Shown: positions 47,247 through 56,120 of the stretch, one piece after another | Position numbering within the stretch: position 1 is the first letter of the stretch | Layout of the letters: each line of letters starts with the position of its first letter | From: Clostridia bacterium | Lineage (GTDB): Bacteria; Bacillota; Clostridia; TANB77; CAG-508 | Reading direction: 5' to 3' | Assembly: GCA_900754285.1 (NCBI GenBank) | Contig: CAAECB010000080.1 | Location: 7,056-71,055 of the forward strand | Length of the DNA stretch: 64,000 nucleotides | Made by a program: the position numbers and the translations under genes | Notes under the pieces: model-generated | What the model was told of the DNA's origin: nothing | The model's database searches: none | What the model saw: only the letters and a program-made list of their open reading frames with translations

Positions 47247-48012
47247 TTATTTTCTCCCTTCTAGTAGTTCTTGTAAAACTCTTTTTTGTTTTAATAACTC
47301 TAGTTTATCTTTTTCAACTTCTTTTTTGTATTCTTCGTTGTCATCATCTGAATATTTACATTCTAATATTGCTATATCTAGTTCTTCTATTTTAGCTTTT
47401 ATTTTTTGAATTTGTGGACAATATTCATCACACATTATTTTATTTTGCTTTCTTAATCTTTCGTTCTCTCGTTGTAGCTTTTGTACTTTCTCTAGTTTTA
47501 GATATTTTGTAGTAATAATTGTTGCCTCGTCTGGAAATTCCGCATCCCCTTCAAATATTATTTTATATTCTCCATTGTTCAATATTTCTTCTATCTTGTC
47601 TTTTACTTTTTGAACTGAAATATAATTTTCTTTAATATATTGTGGTGTTTCTTCTTTAATTACTTTTTGCCCGTTCAAGCACATCTAATAATTTTTCTTG
47701 TAATTCTTCATTCTCTTTTGCATACTTATTTATTGTAGTTTGCTGTTTATCCAGTTCATTGTGCATATATTCATTCTCTTTTAATACTCTTTTATAATCT
47801 GATAAAATTACTTTGTATGCTTCTTGTAATAATTCTTCTACATAATAATTTCTTTCGTTTTTTTCTAATATAAATATTGCATCTTCTATTGTTAATTCTA
47901 AAGTATCTGTTTTACCATTTGAATATCTTGTATATTTTTCTTTGATTCTTTCTTCTATACTATTTTCCATGCTACCGACATTTGTGTCGGTACCATTGCT
48001 ATTTTCTTTCAC
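47247..48012 (-). CDS. Coiled-coil early protein; +1 recoded at CGG
   Basis: 254 residues when the C of CGG at 47673-47671 (codon 114) is skipped; unshifted reading ends five codons later. The first part (ENEYMHNELDKQQTTINKYA, KENEELQEKLLDVLE) joins GQKVIKEETPQYIKENYISV, which matches the usual coiled coil followed by YxxxxxVxxKIEEL layout of such phage proteins. Length is 3n+1. GTG start with GAGGTG. A hairpin ACCGACA/TGTCGGT lies just after the start codon. Confidence 0.7.
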
Positions 48013-48256
48013 TTAAAACACCTCTCTTTTGCATATCTGTTATAATTTCTTTCTTGTATATAATTTTAAATGTTGTATATACAATATCAGTTCTAAACCA
48101 CGACATTTTATTACATAGCCATTCTAAAAAATCTGATAAATAATCTAATATTACAAATGGAAATAATAATATGTAAGTAATAATATACAAAGCTTTCATT
48201 GTCTTTTTATGTTTATTAGCCATATTTGAAGTTATTTTTAAATCTTTTATTCTCAT
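47999..48256 (-). CDS. Small membrane protein
   Basis: 85 residues with a hydrophobic stretch (ALYIITYILLFPFVILDYLS). Start has AAAGGAG ten bases upstream. Unknown function. Confidence 0.55.
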   Translation of the reverse strand: MRIKDLKITSNMANKHKKTMKALYIITYILLFPFVILDYLSDFLEWLCNKMSWFRTDIVYTTFKIIYKKEIITDMQKRGVLSERK

Positions 48257-48263
48257 ATCTTAT

Positions 48264-48431
48264 TTACTCCTTTACCTCTATAATATCATTTTCAGGGCAA
48301 TACCATATTCGCCCATCATTTTGTTTTATATGTACTGTCATATCTCTTGCTGTCGGTTTAAAATTTTTTATTACTACTCCAACATGTCCATCATATGTTG
48401 CTACTCTTTTGCCTATTAATGTTTTTACCAT
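48264..48431 (-). CDS. Small SH3-like hypothetical protein
   Basis: 55 residues: MVKTLIGKRVATYDGHVGVV, then KQNDGRIWYCPENDII. Small beta-barrel-like pattern. GGAGGAG upstream. Unknown. Confidence 0.55.
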   Translation of the reverse strand: MVKTLIGKRVATYDGHVGVVIKNFKPTARDMTVHIKQNDGRIWYCPENDIIEVKE

Positions 48432-48433
48432 AT

Positions 48434-48721
48434 CTATTCTCCTCCTTGATCGTTTTTCTTTATCAATTCTAATATAATACTAAAATTTATATTAGGAATT
48501 ATACTTTGGATACGCTCTGCTTTATATTTCTGTTTAAGTTCCTTTATAATTTTCTTCGCTTTCTCTTTTTCAACTTTCTTGATTTGAAATCTGCCTTTTC
48601 TTGCGTCATTTCCTATAAAATTAAATAGACAAGTATTAGCTCCCTTTTCTGTTGTTTCACAAATTCGTGGAAATTGAAACTCTTTTGTTACATCATTCCA
48701 TATCATGTATCTATATTCCAT
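48434..48721 (-). CDS. Hypothetical early protein
   Basis: 95 residues (MEYRYMIWNDVTKEFQFPRI). Ribosome site GGAGGAG lies inside the end of the preceding gene. No family recognised. Confidence 0.55.
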   Translation of the reverse strand: MEYRYMIWNDVTKEFQFPRICETTEKGANTCLFNFIGNDARKGRFQIKKVEKEKAKKIIKELKQKYKAERIQSIIPNINFSIILELIKKNDQGGE

Positions 48722-49058
48722 CTTCTCCTCCTACTTTATTGCAATTAGCCATATAACTTTCTTTTGTTAATATTGTTTGTATATCTTCTTCCCATAAAGT
48801 ACATTCACTGCTATCTTTACTACTATCTATATCAACACATTTTCCACTTGGGCAAGGTCCTTCATTTATTACATTTTCTACTCTGTATCCGTTTACTATA
48901 TCTCCAACTTCTATTAAGTCTATTAGTTGTTTACTGTGTTTTACTATTTTGCCATATTCTGCATCTAAAAAATTAGCTATTTGTAAATTCTTCTTTTCTT
49001 CATCTACCTTAAAAATATAACCTTTGTCTGTTCTCACATATTCGTTTACTTCTATCAT
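48711..49058 (-). CDS. Hypothetical early protein
   Basis: 115 residues, beta-rich, with two blocks: MIEVNEYVRTDKGYIFKVDE and LIEVGDIVNGYRVENV. Cysteines CPSGKC present. Follows the methyltransferase stop by 11 bases with GGAGG. Unknown. Confidence 0.55.
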   Translation of the reverse strand: MIEVNEYVRTDKGYIFKVDEEKKNLQIANFLDAEYGKIVKHSKQLIDLIEVGDIVNGYRVENVINEGPCPSGKCVDIDSSKDSSECTLWEEDIQTILTKESYMANCNKVGGEDGI

Positions 49059-49069
49059 CTCTTACCTCC

Positions 49070-49892
49070 TCACATAAGTGCTTCAAATGTAACTTGTCCA
49101 TCTTCCATTATCCCATTTAAGATATTATCACTTATCATTTTTTCCTTTGCTTGATTATAAAAGTCCTTTTTTATTTCAAAGCCATAAGCATTTCTTTTCA
49201 ATTCTGCACAAGCTCTTAAAGTTGAAGCACTTCCGTGCAACTGGATCTATTACTACATCCCCTTCATCTGTAAATATTTCTATTAGTCTCTTTAATAGAC
49301 TTATTGGTTTTTGTGTTGGATGTATTTTAGGGTATAACTTAGAATTATCTCTTTTCCATTCAAACCAGTTAAATATCATTTTTCCTTTTTGTTCTTCTGT
49401 TTTGCCATTATTAAATTTGGGTAGCTTATCTCTATAAAGTACCACTGCATATTCTGTTGCTCCTACTATTTTCATATTAGCTTTTAATACTGATGCAGAA
49501 TAATTTTTTACAAAAACAAGTGGATAACTTTTCATTAAACCATGTTTTTTCGCCTCATCTATTACCATTTGCATTTGCTCAAAAGCACAAAATACTATCA
49601 TTGCTGGAGCTTGTCCCTTTTCTTTTGGTTCTTTCTTTAAATATCTCGTACAAAAATCAAAAAAATTATTTATTTTAAAGTCATTATCTGTATCAAAGAA
49701 ACTTTTTCCAGCTAGTTTGCTTTCTCCATTTTTGTTATTTCCATCTTTATACCACATTGGGTTGCTTGCATAAGCATTATTTCCAAGGTTATATGGTATG
49801 TCTGCTATTATTAGTTGTGCATGTGGTATCCCATATCTTTTAGCATTTTCAAAGTGATCGTTATATAATTCTATCTTACATTTTCTATCCAT
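49070..49892 (-). CDS. N6-adenine DNA methyltransferase; +1 recoded at CGG
   Basis: 273 residues when the C of CGG at 49235-49233 (codon 220) is skipped. Catalytic motif IIADIPYNLG (DPPY type) lies near residue 30, then HPTQKP, then the SAM-binding motif VIDPVA/GSASTLRACAELKRNAYG spanning the junction. Unshifted reading ends without the motif I glycines, so the enzyme would be dead. Length 3n+1, stop TGA at 49072-49070 directly before the next ribosome site. Orphan phage methylase, perhaps protecting DNA from host restriction. Confidence 0.9.
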
Positions 49893-49906
49893 TTTTTACT
49901 TCCCTT

Positions 49907-50237
49907 TCATTTGATTATCCTTAATTCCAAATCAGGATACTTCTTTTCAAATAATTTATGTTTTAATTTGAATACATCTGTCTGCAATCCTTTTACATCT
50001 TCAACTACCATTTTGCCGACGTTGGCAATATGAAAAATCCGCTATATATTCAATCTTTCTGTATGTTTTTCCATTTTTCTTAAAACTATCTTGAAGCAAA
50101 AATCTTGGTTGTAATTCTAAGTTGCTTATTTCTCCTGCTCTTTCTAACAACTTCAATTCTTTATATCTTTGACTTTCTCTTATACTGTCAAATACATACA
50201 TATCAACTTGCACTTTTTTATTTCTGTATTTGTTCAC
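49907..50237 (-). CDS. DUF1064 family phage protein; +1 recoded at CGG
   Basis: 109 residues with skipping at CGG 50018-50016 (codon 74): IEYIADFSYCQR/GKMVVEDVKGLQTDVFKLKH. The N-terminal half has NKKVQVDMYVFDSIRESQRY; the downstream VVEDVKG with acidic and Lys residues is the nuclease-like core of DUF1064. Unshifted reading stops after four more codons. GTG start with AAAGGAG. Likely a PD-(D/E)XK-like endonuclease in recombination. Confidence 0.8.
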
Positions 50238-50388
50238 TTCTCTTTAGCTCCTTTCTCAATTTTTCTTGCCAATTCTCTACTCCTGATATAAAACTTTTAC
50301 ATCTCATTACTGGTTTATAATCTTCACTTTCTTGTTTGTTACAGCCTAAACAGTAATGACATAGTGTATTCTTTTTTATCTGTTTCAT
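50218..50388 (-). CDS. Small zinc-finger-like protein
   Basis: 56 residues with CHYCLGC near the start and a Lys/Glu-rich end. Overlaps DUF1064's start by 20 bases. Weak ribosome site; probably coupled to the 50392 gene. Confidence 0.5.
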   Translation of the reverse strand: MKQIKKNTLCHYCLGCNKQESEDYKPVMRCKSFISGVENWQEKLRKELKRSEQIQK

Positions 50389-50391
50389 AAA

Positions 50392-50646
50392 TTAGTCCAA
50401 TCTTGAAATATGATCTATATTTTTTGTTATCATATCCATTAAATAATATCTTTTAAAACTTACCGATTCACCAAATCTGTTTTTACTGCTTTCCCATTTT
50501 GTTTCAAACTCATAGCCTAGCTCTTTTAACTCTTTTATTCTTGTTGCTAGTTGTGTTATTCCTAAATCATTGTAAGCATCTTTACTTGTTATGCTTCCAA
50601 ATTGTCTTATATAATCTATTATTCTTTGCCTTTGATTCATCTTCAT
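50392..50646 (-). CDS. Winged-helix DNA-binding protein
   Basis: 84 residues: QRQRIIDYIRQFGSITSKDA, LATRIKELKELGYEFETKWE. Helix-turn-helix pattern common in phage replication regions. GGGGAGTG upstream. Confidence 0.65.
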   Translation of the reverse strand: MKMNQRQRIIDYIRQFGSITSKDAYNDLGITQLATRIKELKELGYEFETKWESSKNRFGESVSFKRYYLMDMITKNIDHISRLD

Positions 50647-50653
50647 TTGTTTA

Positions 50654-51196
50654 TCACTCCCCTATCTGTTTTATATCCATTTTTTCTACTAGTTTTTTTG
50701 TAAAGTCTTTCATATTTTGAGGCAATAGTTTTTGTTCTCTTTCTCTATTTACTATTACTTCATATTGTTTCAAAAATTGTCCTTTAGTTACACTATTCAC
50801 TATGTCTGTTTTGGTTTGTGCCAATTCTCTAACTTGAGCTACATTTCCAAAAAACTTTTTTACTTCTGGACTTGCTTTTTCAAATTCTTCTTCAGTCATA
50901 TAATTACCTTGACAAATCATTGAGTATGCCTCATTCCATGCCTCTATAGCTGTTTTGTTAGTTGTTGGTTTTATCATTTCTATTGCATTTTTTCTAACAT
51001 CATGTATTGTTGGAGGATATGGACTTTCCATTATTGTCTTCTTTACTGCTTGTAAAACTAGTATATAATCTAAATCTCCTAAACACTCTAACCACGTATT
51101 TATCATTAGTTGCTTTTGTATTTTATCTTTTTTAGATATACTGTCATAATTACCAGCTAAAAGTGTTATTATTTGAATTGTTTCCGTTTTGTTCAT
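50654..51196 (-). CDS. Replicative helicase loader/inhibitor (G39P-like)
   Basis: 180 residues. N-terminal helical domain (TIQIITLLAGNYDSISKKDK, TWLECLGDLDYILVLQAVKK, YPPTIHDVR) matches the G39P-like loader/inhibitor family of SPP1, which brings the helicase to the origin. Overlaps the replication organiser by 47 bases. Confidence 0.75.
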   Translation of the reverse strand: MNKTETIQIITLLAGNYDSISKKDKIQKQLMINTWLECLGDLDYILVLQAVKKTIMESPYPPTIHDVRKNAIEMIKPTTNKTAIEAWNEAYSMICQGNYMTEEEFEKASPEVKKFFGNVAQVRELAQTKTDIVNSVTKGQFLKQYEVIVNREREQKLLPQNMKDFTKKLVEKMDIKQIGE

Positions 51197-51944
51197 CTTC
51201 TTCTATTCTTGCCTCCTCCCATAATTGCTTAAAATCATTCATTCCACTTTTTACATTACTATATTTTCCTTCAAGTACACTTGTCGCCTTATCTATTCTC
51301 ATAAGAAAATCAAAGTCAGCTTTCCATTTTCTATCATTTTGTCCTGTAAGGAACTCACTAGAATTTGCAATTTGACATATTTGTTCAAACTGTTCTTCTG
51401 TAAATTCTTTAAGAAACTTGTCTATAGTCTTATTCCTCTTTTCTGTAAGTTTTTGAATTTGTGGCAAATTTGTGCAGATGGAATTGTATATATCTTTTAT
51501 TCTTATTCTTTTATTTTCTTTTTCTTTTATATTATCTTCTTTTTTATTAGGAGAGTTAGTTCGTCGAATATTCGTCGAATTGTCTCCGAATAGGATTTGC
51601 ATTGTTTTTTCGTCATATTCTGGTATCTTACTTTGACTAGGTCTATCAATTTTTTGCCATGTATTCCAATTGTAAAGGCTATAATAACTACTTCCGTTAC
51701 AAGAGTAAAAGTTTACGGACATATTAGAGCTTATCTCTGATAAGGTTTTATCTATATCGGCACTCCTTATACCTTCTTCATAAGGGAATAATGTAGACTT
51801 TAAATATACTGGATTACATCTTCCTCTCCCTTCATCATCAGCAAGAGAGAATAGACCTATAAAAACTAATTTTCCCAAAGTTGATAACTTACTAAAATCT
51901 TCACTTTGCCATATATTAGGATCTATCATTCTTTTTCTTGCCAT
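51150..51944 (-). CDS. Phage replication organiser (DnaD/O-like)
   Basis: 264 residues. The N-terminal winged helix MARKRMIDPNIWQSEDFSKL, then LADDEGRGRCNP, is the signature of replication initiator proteins; the linker is Lys/Glu-rich, and the C-terminal half is helical. Would melt the phage origin, which usually lies in this gene, though no clear iterons were seen. ATG follows GGAGGAA. Confidence 0.8.
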   Translation of the reverse strand: MARKRMIDPNIWQSEDFSKLSTLGKLVFIGLFSLADDEGRGRCNPVYLKSTLFPYEEGIRSADIDKTLSEISSNMSVNFYSCNGSSYYSLYNWNTWQKIDRPSQSKIPEYDEKTMQILFGDNSTNIRRTNSPNKKEDNIKEKENKRIRIKDIYNSICTNLPQIQKLTEKRNKTIDKFLKEFTEEQFEQICQIANSSEFLTGQNDRKWKADFDFLMRIDKATSVLEGKYSNVKSGMNDFKQLWEEARIEEDEQNGNNSNNNTFSW

Positions 51945-52492
51945 TTCATTCCTCCTGTCTTTACATTCTTTAATCTGCTATCAACTATCATGTTCTCTAA
52001 GTATTCATCTTTGTAATAATAACTATCCTGTTCAAAACTAATATTAGTATTTATATGTACAAATTTTATATTTGTATTTGTATAATCATTTAGATACATT
52101 TGCATATCTTGTGTTTCTTTATTTAACCCAGTTGTTAATAATATTCCTTTTGCATTTACTAATGTTGAACCTATTCTTTCATCACAATCTAGTGAATTTA
52201 ATAAATTCAAATATCTGCTTAATTGTGCTATATCTTTTGGTTCTGCTTGTCTATTTTTCAATTCAACTACTATAAATGTTTTTAATACTTCTAAGTATGG
52301 ATCATCTGATTTCTCCTGTATTTGAAATAATAAATCAAATCTTGAATCTCCCACTATTACTTGCCTTCCTACAAATTCAATTTCCTCCACTTTCATGTTA
52401 TCATTTATATATAGTTTTTTTAAAAATTTTATAAATTCTTCAATATTTTCACATATGTAATCTTCTAACTCTTTTTCATTATTTATATACAC
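51926..52492 (-). CDS. PD-(D/E)XK nuclease-like protein (NucS/DUF91-like)
   Basis: 188 residues from GTG 52492, chosen because AAAGGAG is seven bases upstream and a hairpin lies before it; a longer frame starts at 52558. N-terminus NEKELEDYICENIEEFIKFL, then GDSRFDLLFQ and IVVELKNRQAEPKDIAQLSR give the D...ExK nuclease core. Family level is approximate. Confidence 0.7.
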   Translation of the reverse strand: MYINNEKELEDYICENIEEFIKFLKKLYINDNMKVEEIEFVGRQVIVGDSRFDLLFQIQEKSDDPYLEVLKTFIVVELKNRQAEPKDIAQLSRYLNLLNSLDCDERIGSTLVNAKGILLTTGLNKETQDMQMYLNDYTNTNIKFVHINTNISFEQDSYYYKDEYLENMIVDSRLKNVKTGGMKWQEKE

Positions 52493-52516
52493 TCTTTTTC
52501 TCCTTTCGTACAATTT

Positions 52517-52542
52517 CAGGGCTAGTTTTGTGTCTAGCCCTG
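52517..52542 (-). terminator. Perfect 9-bp hairpin between early genes
   Basis: CAGGGCTAG/CTAGCCCTG with an 8-nt loop and no T-run. More like a processing or attenuation site than a full terminator. Confidence 0.5.
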
Positions 52543-52547
52543 TTGCT

Positions 52548-52883
52548 TTATTCTTCATCTAAATCTTTTATAGCTCTTGCTTTTTCCATCTTTACTTTTT
52601 CAGCATCCTTTTTTGCCTTTTCATCACAAACAAATTTAATCATTTCCTTGTAAAATTCTTTATCTATTACTTTTATAGTTGTTATTAATTCATCACAAAA
52701 TTTGCTGTCATATTTAAAATCTATTTTTACATTATTATTCCAGTCTTTTTCATATTGTATATGATCATATAACAATGTTTTTATCCTATCCAACAACATT
52801 GTATCTGTATTGTTAGGTTTATCCTTCAATAACAATTCTTTATATTCATCTATACTTATTACTATTTCATTTTTATTAGCCAT
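52548..52883 (-). CDS. Hypothetical early protein
   Basis: 111 residues, charged, helical at the C-terminus. No family recognised. GGAGG site. Confidence 0.6.
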   Translation of the reverse strand: MANKNEIVISIDEYKELLLKDKPNNTDTMLLDRIKTLLYDHIQYEKDWNNNVKIDFKYDSKFCDELITTIKVIDKEFYKEMIKFVCDEKAKKDAEKVKMEKARAIKDLDEE

Positions 52884-52905
52884 TTTCTTTTCCTCCTAAT
52901 ATTTT

Positions 52906-53187
52906 TTATAAATAACTTTTTCCTATTAATTTTATAAATTCTTCTCTTGTATGATTTTTTTCATATTCTTTTTGACATTCCTGCTTTAACTTCAAATCTA
53001 AATCATGGCCATATTTTCCATGTACTCCATATGTTCCTCTATGTTCTGAATATGTTAGCCATACTTTGAATCCATTTTTCTCTGATATTTTTCTTTTTCC
53101 TGTACCAAAATATATATGATGTTCTTCTAGTCCATAAGTTTGTCCACTGATATAGCTTTCTTTTTTGTTTTGTAAAATTGATTTCAT
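52906..53187 (-). CDS. HNH-like small phage protein
   Basis: 93 residues. GLEEHHIYFGTGKRKISEKN, KVWLTYSEHRGTYGVHGKYG match a common phage HNH-like pattern (HH...G..R..SE..G, H). Possibly a recombination nuclease. Overlaps the previous gene by 4 bases. Confidence 0.65.
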   Translation of the reverse strand: MKSILQNKKESYISGQTYGLEEHHIYFGTGKRKISEKNGFKVWLTYSEHRGTYGVHGKYGHDLDLKLKQECQKEYEKNHTREEFIKLIGKSYL

Positions 53188-53726
53188 TTTTTATTCCAAC
53201 TTTCTAGCAAACTCTTTATTTCCTGTTGTGATTTCGTTTCAATACCATAAACCTTACAATCTTGAACTACACCATCTATCAACCTAGCCATTTGTTTTGA
53301 ATTAAAAGAACTTGAGCCATAATAAGCATTTATTATTTTAAATTCTGTATTTTCTATATATGTTGTATCTGCTATTTCACAAAACCATGCTATTCCTTGT
53401 GCATTCCACATTTTTTCAAATGTTTTTATATTTTCTGCTTCTATCTTAAATCTTCTAAATATTCCTAATTCTTTCACTCTTCTTCTATATTCTTCAACTG
53501 TATCTATTTCAGCTAATTCGCATAATTCCTGTAACAGTTTCCAAAAATAATTATTTGCATTAGTTGTTCTCTTTTTTATATACTTTTTAGCTTCTATTTT
53601 AAGTTTTAAACCTTTTAACTGTTCTATATCTGATAACTTGTCTCTTCCATCAATTAAAAAGCTTATTTTTGGTTTTCCTGTTTTATAATCTATATTTATT
53701 TCTTCCAATGTCCCTGTAGTTTGCAT
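53184..53726 (-). CDS. Phage recombination-associated protein (NinB/HNHc_6-like N-domain)
   Basis: 180 residues. Has the KKRTTNANNYFWKLLQELCE segment shared by NinB-like and HNHc_6-type recombination proteins, preceded by a small beta domain. Between ERF and the HNH-like protein, so a recombination role is likely; precise family uncertain. Confidence 0.6.
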   Translation of the reverse strand: MQTTGTLEEINIDYKTGKPKISFLIDGRDKLSDIEQLKGLKLKIEAKKYIKKRTTNANNYFWKLLQELCELAEIDTVEEYRRRVKELGIFRRFKIEAENIKTFEKMWNAQGIAWFCEIADTTYIENTEFKIINAYYGSSSFNSKQMARLIDGVVQDCKVYGIETKSQQEIKSLLESWNKK

Positions 53727-53734
53727 TTAACCAC

Positions 53735-54406
53735 CTACTTCTTATCTGGCATCGTATTGCACTTATTTAAGATTGCTATGTATTGCTCTTTTGTTAAATC
53801 CGATGTATTTTTTATTCCATAATTTTTTTCTAATACTGCTACCACATCAAATCCTTTTCTTATCATAAGTGCATATATTGACTTTGCTTCTACATCTGTT
53901 ATTTTATTGTTAGATACTTTAACCTTTATCTGTTGCTTTTTATAACCTGTTTCACTTGGATTTTGGTCTGGATCTTCTCCTGTTATAATTTTATAGCTTT
54001 TCATTAATGCATATTTATCTGAATATGTCATTGCTTTTCCTGAACCTTTGTCTTGTGTATCAATTCCCTCTGCAAAAGTAATTGTTTCTATATACTCATC
54101 TGGCTTATCTATATTTACAAATCTATAAGTTGTTTTTATTCTGCTAAAAATATTATTTTTTTCTCCATAATTATTAGTTGTTGTATACATTGTACTTTCT
54201 ATTACTTCTCTGTTGGCTGGATAACTATATACTCTATACTTAAACTCTAATTCCTTAACTGCTTTTAATATATCCGCTTCTCCTACTGCTTTGTATGAAC
54301 TTTTGCCTTCTCCTACTGTTAGATTTTTATTTACATTTGCTATTTCATTTGTTATATTTAACATTTTCTCAAAAATATTCATTTCCTTAGCTTCCATCTT
54401 ACTCAC
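53735..54406 (-). CDS. ERF family single-strand annealing protein
   Basis: 223 residues. Matches ERF-type annealases: FEKMLNITNEIANVNKNLTV, YKAVGEADILKAVKELEFKY, GEDPDQNPSETGYKK, with the usual DKGSGKAMTYSDKYALMKSY core. Promotes annealing of complementary strands in phage recombination. GTG 54406 has AAGGA; ATG 54397 is an alternative. Confidence 0.85.
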   Translation of the reverse strand: MSKMEAKEMNIFEKMLNITNEIANVNKNLTVGEGKSSYKAVGEADILKAVKELEFKYRVYSYPANREVIESTMYTTTNNYGEKNNIFSRIKTTYRFVNIDKPDEYIETITFAEGIDTQDKGSGKAMTYSDKYALMKSYKIITGEDPDQNPSETGYKKQQIKVKVSNNKITDVEAKSIYALMIRKGFDVVAVLEKNYGIKNTSDLTKEQYIAILNKCNTMPDKK

Positions 54407-54895
54407 CTACTTTATCCTTAAACCTATATCTTGTTTTATATTTACTCCATCAACTATTTCTCCAGTTTCTTTAAAGTTTTTCATTATTGCTTTTTTATCT
54501 ATTTTTATCTCTAAAACTTTTGTTTTATATTCATCTGGTACCTTGTTTTCATCATATATTTCAACACTTTGGGAATTTTTTACTATACTTAGTGTTCCTA
54601 ATTGTGTTTCTATTTTTGTAAATCCCCCTCGTTCCATACATTCTTTTACATATTTTCTGAATTTTTTAAGATTGTTTTCTAATGACTTTCTTTGCTTTGA
54701 AATTCGTTCTTCTTCGTTTTTCATTGCTTCAATGGTTAATTCCATGTTTCTTGTATATCCAATCAAATTTTGGCTTTTTTGTTGTAATAATTCTGTCAAT
54801 TCTTTTTCTACTTCTTTTTTGTCTTCTTCTGACATTTCCTCTTCTATCATTCTTGGAAATGCACTTGTTATTTGATATAAACTTAAACTTTCCAT
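54407..54895 (-). CDS. Siphovirus Gp157 family protein
   Basis: 162 residues: LSLYQITSAFPRMIEEEMSE, central coiled coil, KVPDEYKTKVLEIKIDKKAI and GVNIKQDIGLRIK. Family is found next to annealases and linked to phage resistance in Streptococcus. Start overlaps the 54895 gene's stop. Confidence 0.85.
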   Translation of the reverse strand: MESLSLYQITSAFPRMIEEEMSEEDKKEVEKELTELLQQKSQNLIGYTRNMELTIEAMKNEEERISKQRKSLENNLKKFRKYVKECMERGGFTKIETQLGTLSIVKNSQSVEIYDENKVPDEYKTKVLEIKIDKKAIMKNFKETGEIVDGVNIKQDIGLRIK

Positions 54896-55014
54896 TATTC
54901 TGCACTCATCCTTTCTGAAACTTTATCTTCATATGCTATGTCATCTTGTTCGTAATCTTCGTCATATTCTACTCTGTAATCTATATAATTTTGTACCATT
55001 ATATTTTCTAACAT
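54895..55014 (-). CDS. Small acidic protein
   Basis: 39 residues (MLENIMVQNYIDYRVEYDED ... SERMSAE). GGGAGG site and stop-start overlap (TAATG) support expression. Unknown function. Confidence 0.55.
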   Translation of the reverse strand: MLENIMVQNYIDYRVEYDEDYEQDDIAYEDKVSERMSAE

Positions 55015-55093
55015 ATTATCCTCCCTCTTGATTTCTACTGTTAAAAATGCTATAATAACAATAGAAATTCATATATTTATGTGTTTTATTGAA

Positions 55094-55408
55094 CTAATTT
55101 TCTGATTGGTAGTCTGGAATTAGTTCTTTATTTTCGTCTGTTAAATTATTTGTTAGTAATTCTATATTGTTTCTTAAATCTTCCATTTTAGCTCTTAATT
55201 CTGCTGCATTATCTAGTAATATTGCATTGTCTTTTTGTTGCTTTTCTATCATTTTGTCTCTGTTTTTTATTTTTGAATTTAATAGATCTATATCTTCTTC
55301 TAAATTGTTTATTGTATCTTTTAACAATTCATTTGCTCTTTCTGCATTTTCATTGAATAGAACTACTAATAATGCTCCAGATAAAAATCCTGCTATTGCA
55401 AAAAACAT
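55094..55408 (-). CDS. Membrane-anchored coiled-coil protein
   Basis: 104 residues: N-terminal helix (MFFAIAGFLSGALLVVLFNE) then coiled coil (LNSKIKNRDKMIEKQQKDNA). ATG 55408 follows AAAGGAGGAAG. Spanin-like architecture but in the early region; function unknown. Confidence 0.6.
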   Translation of the reverse strand: MFFAIAGFLSGALLVVLFNENAERANELLKDTINNLEEDIDLLNSKIKNRDKMIEKQQKDNAILLDNAAELRAKMEDLRNNIELLTNNLTDENKELIPDYQSEN

Positions 55409-55447
55409 ATATCTTCCTCCTTTCAAATAGTTTCTCTTACTTATGTT

Positions 55448-55588
55448 TTATCTGTACACTGTTATACAATTATCTAATATATACAAGCTTGCTTGATATA
55501 CTAAATATACTGACATTGCCCACGCTGTTATTCTTACTGTTGCTTTTCCTATAAGTTCATACACCTTATTTTTTCTTGTTTTTTTCAT
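55448..55588 (-). CDS. Small membrane protein
   Basis: 46 residues: basic start MKKTRKNKVYELIGKATVRI then a hydrophobic AWAMSVYLVYQASLYIL segment. GAAGGTG upstream. Unknown. Confidence 0.55.
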   Translation of the reverse strand: MKKTRKNKVYELIGKATVRITAWAMSVYLVYQASLYILDNCITVYR

Positions 55589-55594
55589 TTGCTT

Positions 55595-55819
55595 TCACCT
55601 TCTTTCACTTATAAATTCATTCCAAGCTTTTCTTGTTACCAACCTTGGCTTTGTATATGTTTGAACTGCTAAACTTTTATCATTAAAAAGCTTCCTTACA
55701 TTATTTATTGGTATTCCTGTTTCTTCTGCTATTTGTTCAGCTGTTAATAATTCAAAATCATCTTTTTTACTTACCAATATTTCCAATTTTGAATTAATTT
55801 CTTCTAATATCTTTTCCAT
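55595..55819 (-). CDS. Excisionase-like small DNA-binding protein
   Basis: 74 residues from ATG 55819 (AGAGAGGAAG upstream). LLTAEQIAEETGIPINNVRK is a helix-turn-helix and LVTRKAWNEFI a wing-like end, as in Xis/MerR-type small proteins. It is preceded by a 14-bp element shared in inverse orientation with 56965. Confidence 0.6.
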   Translation of the reverse strand: MEKILEEINSKLEILVSKKDDFELLTAEQIAEETGIPINNVRKLFNDKSLAVQTYTKPRLVTRKAWNEFISERR

Positions 55820-55891
55820 ATAATCACTTCCTCTCTTTTTGTACCTTGTCGCATTTCCGAATTTATACATTTATATATAAATTTTTATTTT

Positions 55892-55907
55892 GCACAATAT
55901 TTTGTGC
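55892..55907. promoter_or_regulatory. CI/Cro-type operator
   Basis: Perfect palindrome GCACAATATTTTGTGC, immediately after the Cro-like gene's stop. A second perfect copy lies at 56121. Confidence 0.75.
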
Positions 55908-56102
55908 TTATTCTTCAAAAAAAATAGTTGACACTTTCTTATTTAAAGCTTTTGATATTCTTTCCATTATCTCGTATGTAACATTTGTATTAGTCCCTCT
56001 TTCTAATGCTGAAATAGTATTCCTTGATACAGCTGATTTTTCTGCTAAATCTTCTTGTGTCATATTGCTTTTTTCTCTGTATTCTTTTATTTTATTTTTC
56101 AT
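55908..56102 (-). CDS. Cro-like XRE regulator
   Basis: 64 residues. HTH_3 fold: KIKEYREKSNMTQEDLAEKS, VSRNTISALERGTNTNVTYE. First gene of the leftward early operon, divergent from the repressor, so it is the Cro equivalent. ATG 56102 follows GAGAGGTGAT. Confidence 0.8.
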   Translation of the reverse strand: MKNKIKEYREKSNMTQEDLAEKSAVSRNTISALERGTNTNVTYEIMERISKALNKKVSTIFFEE

Positions 56103-56120
56103 TTTATCACCTCTCTTTTT

